Below, piece after piece: positions 43,689 through 52,703 of a stretch of DNA of 64,000 nt. The DNA lies in contig NZ_JBLWFK010000007.1 of the NCBI RefSeq assembly GCF_048323675.1, positions 145,242 to 209,241 of the forward strand, in the 5' to 3' direction. Positions within the stretch are counted from its first letter, which is position 1, and each line of letters begins with the position of its first letter. The translations under genes and the position numbers were made by a program. The DNA is from Mangrovimicrobium sp048323675. Lineage in GTDB: Bacteria > Pseudomonadota > Gammaproteobacteria > Pseudomonadales > Halieaceae. The notes under the pieces were generated by a model. It ran no database searches and was not told the DNA's origin. It worked only from the letters and a program-made list of their open reading frames with translations.

Positions 43689-46034
43689 ATGACAAGTATC
43701 CGCGGTTTCCTGCTCACCCGGCAGTGGCGCGATGGCCCGGGCGGGGTGGAGCTGGAATACTGGTTCAGCACCGAAAGCGGCCCCCTGTGTGTCACCGTGG
43801 ACGATGCGCCGGCGGTATTTTTCCTGCCGCAGGCGGATCTTCCCCGGGCCCGCAGCCTGATCGGGAGCGAGGTCGGCGTCACTACCAGTCCCCTGCAGCT
43901 GCGCGATTTTCCCGGTAACCCGGTCTGCGGTATCTACTGCCAGAGCTACCGCCGGGCCCGCGCCCTGGCAGACCGCTTGCGCGAGGCCGGCTTTGACCCA
44001 CTGGAAGCGGATATCAACCCGGCGGACCGTTACCTGATGGAGCGTTTCGTCTCTGGCGCTGCGCTGATCAGCGGGGAGCCCGAGTCGCGCGGCGGCTACC
44101 TGCGCCTGCACAATCCGCGGTTGCGCGGCTGCGACTACCGGCCGCAACTGAAAGTGGTGTCCGTTGATATCGAGACAGCGATGCACGAGTTGCAGCTGTT
44201 CTCGATTGCGGTGCACGGCGTGGCGGCGGACGGCGTGGAGACCCACCGGGTATTCATGCTCGGCGAAGGAGCCGGACAGGACTACGTGGCCGCGTACGGC
44301 AGCCAGGAGCAGGTAATGGAAGCCTTCCAGGACTGGCTGGCCGACTACGACCCCGACATTCTCATCGGCTGGAACGTGATCAACTTCGACTGCTGGTACC
44401 TGCAGCGGGTGGCCGAACGGAGCGGGCGCCGCTTGCTGCTGGGGCGCGACCGGCGGCCGGCCCAGTGGCGGGAGCTGGCGGACGGCGGCGAGCGCCGCGC
44501 GCTGCTGTGCCCCGGGCGACTGGTGCTGGACGGCATCGACCTGCTGCGCGCCGCCTTTTACAACTTCGAGAGTTTCTCCCTCAACAACGTGGCGGCGGTA
44601 TTGCTCGGTGAGCGCAAGCTGATCGAGGGCGGCGATCGGGGCGAGGAGATCGGCCGCCTGTTTCGCGAGGACAAGAGCGCGCTGGCCGCCTATAACCTCA
44701 AGGACTGCGAGTTGGTCTCGGCGATCTTCGCCAAAACCGCCCTGCTGCAATTCGCCATCGCGCGCACCGCCATGACCGGCCTCAACATGGATCGCATGGG
44801 CGGCTCGGTGGCTTCCTTCGACAATCTCTACCTGCCGCGCCTGCATCGCGCGGGTTTTGTCGCGCCCAACGCCAGCAGCGCGCAGATCGCCAGCCCCGGC
44901 GGCTTTGTGCTCGATTCCCAACCGGGCATCTACGACAACGTGCTGGTGCTGGATTTCAAGAGCCTGTACCCGAGCATTATCCGCACCTTCTGCATCGACC
45001 CGCTGGGGCTGGCGCTGGCGGCGACGCTGGAGGAATCGGCGACGGTTCCCGGTTTTATCGGCGCGCGCTTTGCCCGCGAGGGCCACATCCTGCCGGGCCT
45101 GATCGAGCAACTCTGGCAACAGCGCGACCGGGCCAAGGCCCAGGGCGACGCCCCGCTGTCGCAGGCGATCAAGATCATCATGAACTCCTTCTACGGCGTA
45201 CTGGGCTCTGCCGGTTGCCGTTTCTTCGATCCCCGGCTGGCCAGCTCCATCACCCGCCGCGGCCACGAAATCCTGCAGCGCACCCGCGACCGGATCGAGG
45301 CCGCCGGTCACCGGGTGATCTACGGCGATACCGATTCGGTTTTCGTCTGGGTGCAGTCGGCGGGCTCCAGCGAGGAGGCGGGCGCGGTGGGCAGGCAGCT
45401 GCAGGACGACCTGAACCGCTGGTGGCGGGAGACTGTACAGCGTGAGTTCGGCGTTCCCAGCGCCCTGGAGCTGGAGTTCGAGACCCACTACCGGCGCTTC
45501 CTGATGCCGACCGTGCGCGGCTCGGACAAGGGCAGCAAGAAACGCTATGCCGGCGTGGTCGGCGGCGAGGGCGGCGAGCGGCTGGTGTTCAAGGGCCTGG
45601 AAAACGTGCGCACCGACTGGACCCGGCTGGCGCGCGACTTCCAGGAGGAGCTCTACCGGCGCATTTTCCACGGGGAGCCCTACGCGGATTACCTCCGGCA
45701 GGTGGTTGCCGGGGTGCGCGCGGGGGAGCGCGACGCCGACCTGGTCTATCGCAAGCGGCTGCGTCGCCGGCTCGACGAGTACGAGCGCAACGTGCCGCCT
45801 CATGTGCAGGCGGCGCGGCGCTACGCGGAGCGGGACCTGCCGCCGCCCGCGCGGGGCGACTGGGTGGCCTACGTGATCACCAGCGCCGGGGCGGAGCCGG
45901 CGGCCCGGCCGCTGGCTCCGCTGGACTACGAGCACTACGTGGAACGCCAGCTGGAACCCGTGGCGGACGGCATCCTCGGCTTCCTCGGTACCTCGTTCAG
46001 GGAACTGGTGGACCGGCAGATCGGGTTGTTCTGA
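43689..46034 (+). CDS. polB: DNA polymerase II (family B)
   Basis: 781 residues, as for E. coli Pol II. The 3'-5' exonuclease motifs are VVSVDIETAMHE, ILIGWNVINFD and YNLKDCELV. The polymerase motifs are VLDFKSLYPSIIRTF (motif A), IKIIMNSFYGVLG (motif B) and YGDTDSVFVW (motif C, with catalytic aspartates). It supports lesion bypass and restart and is usually SOS-induced; I did not find a LexA site upstream. Confidence 0.97.
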   Translation: MTSIRGFLLTRQWRDGPGGVELEYWFSTESGPLCVTVDDAPAVFFLPQADLPRARSLIGSEVGVTTSPLQLRDFPGNPVCGIYCQSYRRARALADRLREAGFDPLEADINPADRYLMERFVSGAALISGEPESRGGYLRLHNPRLRGCDYRPQLKVVSVDIETAMHELQLFSIAVHGVAADGVETHRVFMLGEGAGQDYVAAYGSQEQVMEAFQDWLADYDPDILIGWNVINFDCWYLQRVAERSGRRLLLGRDRRPAQWRELADGGERRALLCPGRLVLDGIDLLRAAFYNFESFSLNNVAAVLLGERKLIEGGDRGEEIGRLFREDKSALAAYNLKDCELVSAIFAKTALLQFAIARTAMTGLNMDRMGGSVASFDNLYLPRLHRAGFVAPNASSAQIASPGGFVLDSQPGIYDNVLVLDFKSLYPSIIRTFCIDPLGLALAATLEESATVPGFIGARFAREGHILPGLIEQLWQQRDRAKAQGDAPLSQAIKIIMNSFYGVLGSAGCRFFDPRLASSITRRGHEILQRTRDRIEAAGHRVIYGDTDSVFVWVQSAGSSEEAGAVGRQLQDDLNRWWRETVQREFGVPSALELEFETHYRRFLMPTVRGSDKGSKKRYAGVVGGEGGERLVFKGLENVRTDWTRLARDFQEELYRRIFHGEPYADYLRQVVAGVRAGERDADLVYRKRLRRRLDEYERNVPPHVQAARRYAERDLPPPARGDWVAYVITSAGAEPAARPLAPLDYEHYVERQLEPVADGILGFLGTSFRELVDRQIGLF

Positions 46035-46042
46035 GGGCGGCC

Positions 46043-47047
46043 TCAGTTGCCGAAAAATTCCTCGCGCAGGGCGGCGTACTGCGCCGCCGGCAGGCGCGGC
46101 CCGTACTGGGACACCACGCGTCCCGCGGCCAGGCTGGCAAAACGGCCAGCGGTGGCGAAATCCTCGCCGCGCGACAGCGCGTAGAGGAACGCGCCGGCGA
46201 ACATGTCGCCGGCGCCGTTGCTGTCCACAGCCAGCACCTTGTGCGGCGGAATTTCCGCCAGCGCCTGGCCGTCAAAGGTCAGCGCGCCGTCAGCGCCGCG
46301 GGTAATGACAAATTGCTTCGCGACCTGCTTCAACGCCTCCATGGCACTGTCGAGGTCCTCGCACTGGCCCCAGCCGAGCGCTTCGGCCTCGTTGCAGAAC
46401 ACCAGGTCGACGCCGCCGCCGAGCATTTCCTCGAGACCCTCGCGGAAAAACTGCACCATACCGGGATCGGAGAATGAGAGGCTGGTTTTGACCCCCTCGG
46501 CTTCGGCGATCTCCCGCGCCCGCACCGCCGCCGCGCGCCCGGTGGGAGAGGTGACCAGGTAGCCTTCCACGTAGAGATACTCGGATTCGGCGATCGCCCC
46601 GGGTACCAGCTGGTCCACGGACAGGGTCTCGCTGATGGCGAGGTTGGTGTTCATGCTGCGCTCGGCGTCGGGTGAAATCAGCACCAGGCATTTGCCGGTA
46701 ACGCCGCTCTCCCGGCCATTGGTCAGGCAGTGGGTAACGCCTGCCGCTTCCAGGTCCGCCAGGTAGATGTTGCCGTCCTCGTCGTCGGCCACCTTGCAGG
46801 ACATGAAGGTCGGGGCGCCGAACAGCGCGGTGGCGATCATCGAGTTGCCCGCGCTGCCGCCGCTGGCATGGGTGGCGGTGACCAGGTGGCCGCCGAGGTG
46901 GCTGAGCAGTTCCGCCTGCCGGTCGGCGTCCACCAGGGTCATCAGCCCCTTTTCCACGCCCATGCGTTCCAGCTCGGCGTCCTGTACCTTGATTTCGGTG
47001 TCGACCAGCGCCGCGCCGATCCCGTAAGCCATGTATTTCCTGATCAT
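46043..47047 (-). CDS. PfkB family sugar/nucleoside kinase (adenosine-kinase-like)
   Basis: 334 residues from the ATG at 47047, with AAGGA eight bases upstream; a second ATG at 47032 is possible. THASGGSAGNSMIATALFG near residue 55 is the PfkB N-terminal signature and LAVDSNGAGDMFAGAFLYAL near 285 the C-terminal one with the catalytic aspartate. The fold resembles adenosine and ribokinases; the exact substrate is not readable. It is convergent with polB (8 bases apart) and divergent from mrcB. Confidence 0.85.
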   Translation of the reverse strand: MIRKYMAYGIGAALVDTEIKVQDAELERMGVEKGLMTLVDADRQAELLSHLGGHLVTATHASGGSAGNSMIATALFGAPTFMSCKVADDEDGNIYLADLEAAGVTHCLTNGRESGVTGKCLVLISPDAERSMNTNLAISETLSVDQLVPGAIAESEYLYVEGYLVTSPTGRAAAVRAREIAEAEGVKTSLSFSDPGMVQFFREGLEEMLGGGVDLVFCNEAEALGWGQCEDLDSAMEALKQVAKQFVITRGADGALTFDGQALAEIPPHKVLAVDSNGAGDMFAGAFLYALSRGEDFATAGRFASLAAGRVVSQYGPRLPAAQYAALREEFFGN

Positions 47048-47128
47048 GCAGAGAGTCCTTTTGCCAAGGCCGGTATTATCCCGATTCACAGCGTGATTTG
47101 AACAGGCCTTGGTGTAAACTCGCTCACC

Positions 47129-49378
47129 ATGAAGAAAACCCGAAACCTGCTGCTCAAACTGTTCATCGTCTGTCTCGTCATCGGCGCCGGCTACCTGGTC
47201 TACCTCGATGCGCGGATTACCACTACCTTCACCGACCGCATGTGGGAGCTGCCGGCGAAGGTTTACGCCCGGCCGCTGGAGCTGTTCGCCGGGGCCGAAC
47301 TGCGCGCCGACGACCTCGCCTACGAACTGGAGATCCTCGGTTATCGCAAGGTGGGACACACCCGCAGCCCCGGGCAGGTGGCGCGCAATCACGGCCGCTT
47401 CGAGATCTACACCCGCGGTTTCGATTTCCCGGGTGAGCGCGAGCCGGTGCGCCGGGTCACGCTGGATATCAGCAATGACCGGGTGCGCTCGATCAGTGAA
47501 GGCGGTGCGGATGTCGACCTGATGCGCCTCGATCCGGCGCAGATCGGCGGTATCTATCCCACCCACGGCGAGGACCGGGTCCTGATCCAGCTCCAGGACG
47601 TGCCCGAGACCCTGGTGCAGGGCCTGTTCGCGGTGGAGGACCAGCGCTTCTACCAGCACTGGGGTTTTTCCATCACCGGCATCGGCCGCGCCGCGCTGAG
47701 CAACGTGATGTCCGGGCGGGTAGTCGCCGGGGGTAGCACCATCACCCAGCAGCTGGTCAAGAACTATTACCTGAGCCCGGAGCGCACCCTGGTGCGCAAG
47801 CTCAACGAAGTGTTGATGGCGGTCCTGCTGGAGCTGCACTACAGCAAGGAGCAGATCCTCGAGAGCTATATCAACGAGGTCTACCTCGGCCAGTCCGGCC
47901 CCCGGGCGATCCACGGTTTCGCGCTGGCCGCACGGCATTACTTCGATACCCCGCTGCAACAGCTGGGCCTGCACCAGCAGGCGCTGCTGGTGGGCATGAT
48001 CAAGGGGCCCTCCCTCTACAACCCCCGGCGCCACCCCGAGCGCGCCCGCGAGCGGCGCAACGTGGTGCTCGACGCCATGGTGGCGGAGGGCGCGATCAGC
48101 GCCGATGAGGCCGCCGTCGCCAAGGCGATGCCGCTGGGCCTGAACAGCGCGCCGCGCATCCGCGATACCTTCCCGGCCTACCTCGACCTGGTGCGCCGGC
48201 AGCTGCGGCTGGAATACCGGGATGAAGACCTGACCTCGCTGGGACTGAGTATTTTCACCGCCTTCGACCCGTTGCTGCAGCACCAGCTCGAAGACAGTAC
48301 CACCGCGGTCCTGGGCCAGTTGGACAAGAGCGGCGAATTGCAGGGCGCCGCGGTGGTGACCCGGGTGGACAGCGGCGAGGTGGCGGCGCTGGTCGGCGGC
48401 CGCAAGGTGAGCTACGCCGGCTTCAACCGGGCGCTGGACGCGAAACGGCCGGCGGGCTCCCTGCTCAAGCCGGCGGTCTACCTGGCGGCGCTGGAACGGC
48501 CGACCCACTATTCACTGGCCACGGTCATCCCGGACGAGGACTTCCAGGTGCGGCAGCCCAACGGCGATGTCTGGGCCCCGCAGAATTTCGATCGCCGGCC
48601 CCACGGCAACATCCTGCTCTACCAGGGCCTGACCAACTCCTACAACCTGGCGACAGCGAAGCTGGGCATGGAGCTCGGTATCGATTCTGTGGTCGATATG
48701 CTCAAGCGCCTGGGTATCACTACCTATATCCCCCCGGTGCCGGCAGTTACGCTGGGTGCCGGCGAATATTCGCCACTGGATATCGCCGCCATGTACCAGA
48801 CCATCGCCGCCGGTGGCTTCCGCACGCCGCTGCGCACCATTCGCGATATCGTCGACGCCCGCGGCGAGCCCCTGCGCCGCTATCCCCTGGAGTACGACCG
48901 CACCGTCAGCCTACAGGCCATCAACCTGCTGCACTACGCGCTGCGCTCGGTGGTGCGCGACGGCACCGGCCGCGGTGTCTACAGCTACCTGCCGCAGGAT
49001 TTCGACGTGGCCGGCAAGACCGGCACCACCAACGACGGGCGCGACTCCTGGTTTGCCGGTTTCTCCGGCGACCTGCTGACCGTGACCTGGATGGGGCGCG
49101 ACGACAACGGCGGTACCGGGCTGACCGGCAGCACTGGCGCCCTCAAGCTCTGGGGGCATTTCATGGCCCGCGAGAGCCGCCGCCCGCTGGCCTACCGCAT
49201 GCCCGACGGCATGGAAACTGAATGGATCGACAGCGAGAATGGCTACGTTACCGGCGAGGGCTGCCCCAACGCCCGGCTGATGCCTTTTATCAGCGGCTCG
49301 GAACCGCGCCAGCGCACCAATTGCTCGCCGCGCCGCAACGGGCTCTCGGACTGGTTCCAGTCGCTGTTCGGGAAGTGA
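47129..49378 (+). CDS. mrcB: Bifunctional penicillin-binding protein 1B
   Basis: 749 residues. A short cytoplasmic start and one membrane helix (~7-30) are followed by a UB2H-like domain (AKVYARPLELFAGAELRADD). The GT51 glycosyltransferase has AVEDQRFYQHWG and GGSTITQQLVKNYYL. The transpeptidase has the SLLK serine in PAGSLLKPAVYLAAL, SYN in LTNSYNLATAK and KTG in VAGKTGTTNDGRD. It polymerises and crosslinks peptidoglycan. The UB2H domain binds the lipoprotein LpoB or LpoP; the small TPR lipoprotein gene just downstream is a candidate partner. Confidence 0.96.
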   Translation: MKKTRNLLLKLFIVCLVIGAGYLVYLDARITTTFTDRMWELPAKVYARPLELFAGAELRADDLAYELEILGYRKVGHTRSPGQVARNHGRFEIYTRGFDFPGEREPVRRVTLDISNDRVRSISEGGADVDLMRLDPAQIGGIYPTHGEDRVLIQLQDVPETLVQGLFAVEDQRFYQHWGFSITGIGRAALSNVMSGRVVAGGSTITQQLVKNYYLSPERTLVRKLNEVLMAVLLELHYSKEQILESYINEVYLGQSGPRAIHGFALAARHYFDTPLQQLGLHQQALLVGMIKGPSLYNPRRHPERARERRNVVLDAMVAEGAISADEAAVAKAMPLGLNSAPRIRDTFPAYLDLVRRQLRLEYRDEDLTSLGLSIFTAFDPLLQHQLEDSTTAVLGQLDKSGELQGAAVVTRVDSGEVAALVGGRKVSYAGFNRALDAKRPAGSLLKPAVYLAALERPTHYSLATVIPDEDFQVRQPNGDVWAPQNFDRRPHGNILLYQGLTNSYNLATAKLGMELGIDSVVDMLKRLGITTYIPPVPAVTLGAGEYSPLDIAAMYQTIAAGGFRTPLRTIRDIVDARGEPLRRYPLEYDRTVSLQAINLLHYALRSVVRDGTGRGVYSYLPQDFDVAGKTGTTNDGRDSWFAGFSGDLLTVTWMGRDDNGGTGLTGSTGALKLWGHFMARESRRPLAYRMPDGMETEWIDSENGYVTGEGCPNARLMPFISGSEPRQRTNCSPRRNGLSDWFQSLFGK

Positions 49379-49455
49379 AACCCCTCGCCCGCTGGCACAC
49401 AGCGGGCGGCGGATAGGGTACACTGCGCGACCGCCATTTTATTCCGGAGAGATTC

Positions 49456-49902
49456 GTGCGCCTGTTTCGCCAGTTGCCCCTCGTTCTTCTGCTTGTCCTG
49501 CTGGGCGCCTGTAGTAGCGTGCCCCGCAGCACTCCGAGGATTGAAACCGGCCAGCCGACGACCGGCGGGACCAGCGCGCCGCAACCGGCCCCCACCACAG
49601 CGCCGGAACCCCGGCCCGGCCCGGCACCGCAACCGGAATTGCCGGACACCACCACCAGTGCCCACGACCGCCTGCTGGCCCAGGCCGAGGACGCCCGGGA
49701 CCGCGGTCGCTACGACCAGGCCATGGCCTACCTCGAGCGGGCCCAGCGCATCGATCCGGACAACGCCGATATCTACCTCGATATGGCGATCACCTACACT
49801 GCGGCGGGCCGCCAGGACAAGGCGCGCACCATGGCCGAGCGGGGCCTGCTCTACTGCACCAGCAGCCGCCAGTGCAATGCGCTGCGCTCCTACCTGGATT
49901 GA
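49456..49902 (+). CDS. Small TPR-containing lipoprotein, possible PBP1b activator (LpoP-like)
   Basis: 148 residues from a GTG start. The signal peptide ends in a lipobox (VLLGACSS), so the mature protein is lipid-anchored at Cys. A proline-rich linker (~residues 25-65) precedes one TPR motif pair (RGRYDQAMAYLERAQRIDPD, then ADIYLDMAITYTAAGRQDKA). In Pseudomonas a TPR lipoprotein encoded next to the PBP1b gene, LpoP, activates PBP1b; position and architecture here match. The role is inferred from that precedent. Confidence 0.75.
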   Translation: MRLFRQLPLVLLLVLLGACSSVPRSTPRIETGQPTTGGTSAPQPAPTTAPEPRPGPAPQPELPDTTTSAHDRLLAQAEDARDRGRYDQAMAYLERAQRIDPDNADIYLDMAITYTAAGRQDKARTMAERGLLYCTSSRQCNALRSYLD

Positions 49903-49911
49903 GCGCCGGGA

Positions 49912-51393
49912 TCAGCCGGCGGCATAGCAGTGCACCGCAAAGCCCGCGTCGCCGGGTTCGAAAACCAGCCGCTGGTTGATACAGCCGGGCATGTCCCCGG
50001 CCGAATGGCTGACGAAGATCACCCGGGTATCACTGTTGCCGGCGATGTGGTCCACCGCCCGCAGGATCAGCCGCCGATGGTAGTTGTCCAGGCCCAGGGT
50101 CGGCTCGTCCAGCAACAGGATGGCCGGGGATTTCACCATCGCCCGGGCCAGCAGCACCATGCGCTGCAGCCCGAAGGACAGCGCGTCGAAGCTCTCCCGC
50201 TGCAGGTCGGCGATGCCCAGCGCCTCCAGCCACTGCAGCGCCCGCTGGCGCTGCTGGTCGCCCCAGTCGTCGTAGAGGCCGATGGAGTCGAAGAAACCGG
50301 AGATCACCACTTCGAGGACTTTCATGCCGCGGGCGAAATTGAGGTGCAACTGGTTGTCCAACTGGCCGTATTTCTGCTTGATGTCCCAGATGCTCTCGCC
50401 GGAGCCGCGGCGCACGCCGAACAGGGTGATGTCCTGGCCGTAGGCCTTGTGGTTATCGCCGGTGATCAGCGACAGCAGCGTGCTCTTGCCGCAGCCGTTG
50501 GGGCCGGAAACGGCGCAGTGCTGGTCGCGCTGCAGGGTCCAGCTGACATCGCGCAGGACCTGGTGGTCGCCGTAGCTGACGTTGACCCCGTGTAATTCGA
50601 GCAGGGGGCCGGCATCCGGCAGGCTGTATTCCCGGGGCAGGGCCGGGGGCAGTGGCGCGAGTGCCGGCAGCGGCGGCTGCATCAGGGCAGTCACCCGCGG
50701 GTCGTCGAGGATGGCCTGCCGCGGGCCCTGGCACAGGACCTCGCCGTCCTCCAGTACCAGCAGGTGGCTGATACCCGCGGGCAGGTCCTCGAGTTGCCGG
50801 CAGAGGAAGAGCAGGTGCAGTTCGGACTGCAGCAACTCCTCGATAACCCGGCCCATTTCCGCCTGCGCGGCCAGGTCGAGACCGTCCAGCGGGCTGTCCA
50901 GGATGAGCAGTCCGGGTTCGCTGAGGATGGCGCGCAGCAGCAGCGTCTTGCGCATTTCCCCGGTGGAGATGTAGCGCAGCCCGCGCTCGAGGATGTGGCG
51001 GATGCCGAGGCGCTCGACCCAGTGCTCGAAGGTCGCGTCAGCCGGCGCGCCCTGCAGGATGGCGTTGCGCACCAGGGTGCCGGGGTCGCTGGCGTCGGCG
51101 CGGGTCTCCGAATCGTCGAGCTTGCGATCGCGCTCACAGAGCATTTTTGCCTGCTCGAAGCAGACGTAGGCGACGCCCTCGCATGCCAGCGCGGCGCCGC
51201 GCCGATACTCCCCCGAGAAGTGGCTGGCCTCGCCGCTGAGCACCCGCGCCAGGCTGGTCTTGCCGCTGCCGTTGGGGCCGATGCAGGCCCATTGCTGGCC
51301 CTGCAGGGGTGTCCAGTGCGCCACGTCCAGTACCGGCAGTGCACGGTAGGCGAGGTGGATGTCCTGCAGTTCCAATAGTGTATTGTCAGTCAT
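49912..51393 (-). CDS. modF: ModF-like protein with two ABC ATPase domains
   Basis: 493 residues from the ATG at 51393. There are two ABC domains in tandem: Walker A IGPNGSGKTSLARVL and SGPNGCGKSTLLSLI, signature-like YISTGEMRKTLLLRA and ALSFGLQRMVLLARAM, and Walker B LLILDSPLDGLDL and ILLLDEPTLGLD. The degenerate first signature (STGEM) is typical of ModF/PhrA proteins, linked to molybdate transport or to photorepair genes in some species. There is no membrane partner here and the true role is unsettled. Confidence 0.75.
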   Translation of the reverse strand: MTDNTLLELQDIHLAYRALPVLDVAHWTPLQGQQWACIGPNGSGKTSLARVLSGEASHFSGEYRRGAALACEGVAYVCFEQAKMLCERDRKLDDSETRADASDPGTLVRNAILQGAPADATFEHWVERLGIRHILERGLRYISTGEMRKTLLLRAILSEPGLLILDSPLDGLDLAAQAEMGRVIEELLQSELHLLFLCRQLEDLPAGISHLLVLEDGEVLCQGPRQAILDDPRVTALMQPPLPALAPLPPALPREYSLPDAGPLLELHGVNVSYGDHQVLRDVSWTLQRDQHCAVSGPNGCGKSTLLSLITGDNHKAYGQDITLFGVRRGSGESIWDIKQKYGQLDNQLHLNFARGMKVLEVVISGFFDSIGLYDDWGDQQRQRALQWLEALGIADLQRESFDALSFGLQRMVLLARAMVKSPAILLLDEPTLGLDNYHRRLILRAVDHIAGNSDTRVIFVSHSAGDMPGCINQRLVFEPGDAGFAVHCYAAG

Positions 51394-51477
51394 GGGATCG
51401 GCGTTTCCTTTGCGCCCCGAACTTGAGTCGTGCTGCCGGGGCTGGCTTAATGCCAGCCTGAGTTGCGGGGAATAAAT

Positions 51478-52065
51478 TTGTCTGAATTGCTCTTGAACCG
51501 GATTGAAAGCGCGCTGCCGCGCCTGCGGATTCGCAGGCCCTGGTTGCGTCGCTGGATGCGGCGATCCGCGGTAGCGATGGTCCTGCAGCTGCGCAATGGC
51601 GAGTTGCATATTCTAATGATTAAACGCGCGGAGCGGGAGGGCGACGTGTGGTCCGGCCATATGGCCTTTCCCGGCGGCCATCTCGACCCGGGCGACGACC
51701 ACGGCTTCGCCGCGGCGGTGCGCGAAACCGAGGAGGAAACCGGCCTCACCCTGGGGCCGCAAGACCGCTGCCTCGGCAGGCTCTCTGACTTTCGCGCACG
51801 GCCCCGCCGGGGGCTGGGCATGGCGGTCAGTCCCTTCGTCTTCCTGCTGCAGCGCGAGGTGGAATTCACGCCGAACTACGAGGTGGCCGAGGTGGTCTGG
51901 GTACCGCTGGATTTCCTGCTCGACAACGGCAACCGGGAAGAACTGCTCTGGCTGGGGCGCTTGATGGGGATTCGCCTGCCCTGTTACTACTTTGGCGGGC
52001 GCTGTATCTGGGGCCTGTCGCTGCGCATGCTGGATGACCTGCTGGCGGTAGCGCAGCGGCCCTAG
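51478..52065 (+). CDS. NUDIX hydrolase, CoA-pyrophosphatase type
   Basis: 195 residues from the TTG at 51478, chosen because GGGGA lies six bases upstream; another TTG at 51463 is in frame. MIKRAEREGDVWSGHMAFPG then GGHLDPGDDHGFAAAV and RETEEETGL form the coenzyme A-type NUDIX box, in which Asp replaces the first Glu. It probably cleaves CoA or related pyrophosphates. Its end overlaps the convergent secreted-protein gene by four bases. Confidence 0.78.
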   Translation: MSELLLNRIESALPRLRIRRPWLRRWMRRSAVAMVLQLRNGELHILMIKRAEREGDVWSGHMAFPGGHLDPGDDHGFAAAVRETEEETGLTLGPQDRCLGRLSDFRARPRRGLGMAVSPFVFLLQREVEFTPNYEVAEVVWVPLDFLLDNGNREELLWLGRLMGIRLPCYYFGGRCIWGLSLRMLDDLLAVAQRP

Positions 52066-52700
52066 TCGCCGGCTTGCGGGTCCGGCGCTGGCGCGCCGCT
52101 GGCGCGCAGGAAGGCGCGGGTGTTGAGGCGCAGTTCGCGCAGCGCCGGGTTTTCCTGGCTGGCATCCTTCAGGGTCTGCACGTCCACCTCACCCGCGACA
52201 AAGGCGGCGACGATATCCAGCAGTACCGGCGTCATTTTCGGCGCGCGCTCCCAGCGCGGGCTGTCGACAAGCGGCCCGGTGACGTAGTCCTGTTCCCGTT
52301 TCAGCCAGTAGCCACCGCAGCTGGAGAGCAGGTAATCGCCGACCCGGCCATAGCTGATATTGGGGGTGGCGGGATCGAAGCCGCCCGGCACAGCGGCGTC
52401 GATGTGCTGCAGGGCCAGTACCCAGGACGAGCCCGGCGGGAAATCTTCCGCCGGCGGGCGGCAGTAGTCGCGGGCCTGCATCCAGACCCGCACTTCGGCG
52501 GGTGACAGCGCCCCGCGCAGGGTGCGGTCAACGGTGAAGTCCACCGAGTTGCCCTTGCTCGACAGGGCGGTGGCGCTGATCACGAGGTCCGCCTCGGCCT
52601 CGACCTCGGCGAAACTGCCCCGCCACAGGCATTCGCATTCCGCCCACGCAGGCTGGCAGAGCGATACGGTAAACAGCAGCAGCGGCAGGCAGCGCAACAT
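52062..52700 (-). CDS. Secreted protein of unknown function
   Basis: 212 residues. A signal peptide ends near SLCQPAWAEC. The mature protein begins with a Cys-rich stretch (CECLWRGSFAEVEAEADLVI) and continues with a beta-rich domain (VDFTVDRTLRGALSPAEVRV) of the type seen in NTR/TIMP-like proteins, ending in a helical tail. More cysteines in the middle (DYCRPP, LSSCGGYW) could pair. I cannot name a family. It is four bases downstream of hemB and may share its transcript. Confidence 0.6.
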   Translation of the reverse strand: MLRCLPLLLFTVSLCQPAWAECECLWRGSFAEVEAEADLVISATALSSKGNSVDFTVDRTLRGALSPAEVRVWMQARDYCRPPAEDFPPGSSWVLALQHIDAAVPGGFDPATPNISYGRVGDYLLSSCGGYWLKREQDYVTGPLVDSPRWERAPKMTPVLLDIVAAFVAGEVDVQTLKDASQENPALRELRLNTRAFLRASGAPAPDPQAGD

Positions 52701-52703
52701 GGC

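Noticed and set aside
43554..45935. 793-codon frame antisense to polB
   Set aside because: The plus strand encodes all DNA polymerase II motifs. Long open antisense frames are expected in GC-rich codon-biased genes.
47048..48508. In-frame N-terminal extension of the PfkB kinase into the mrcB antisense strand
   Set aside because: The kinase family starts at or near the ATG at 47047, which has a ribosome site; the extension is antisense to PBP1b.
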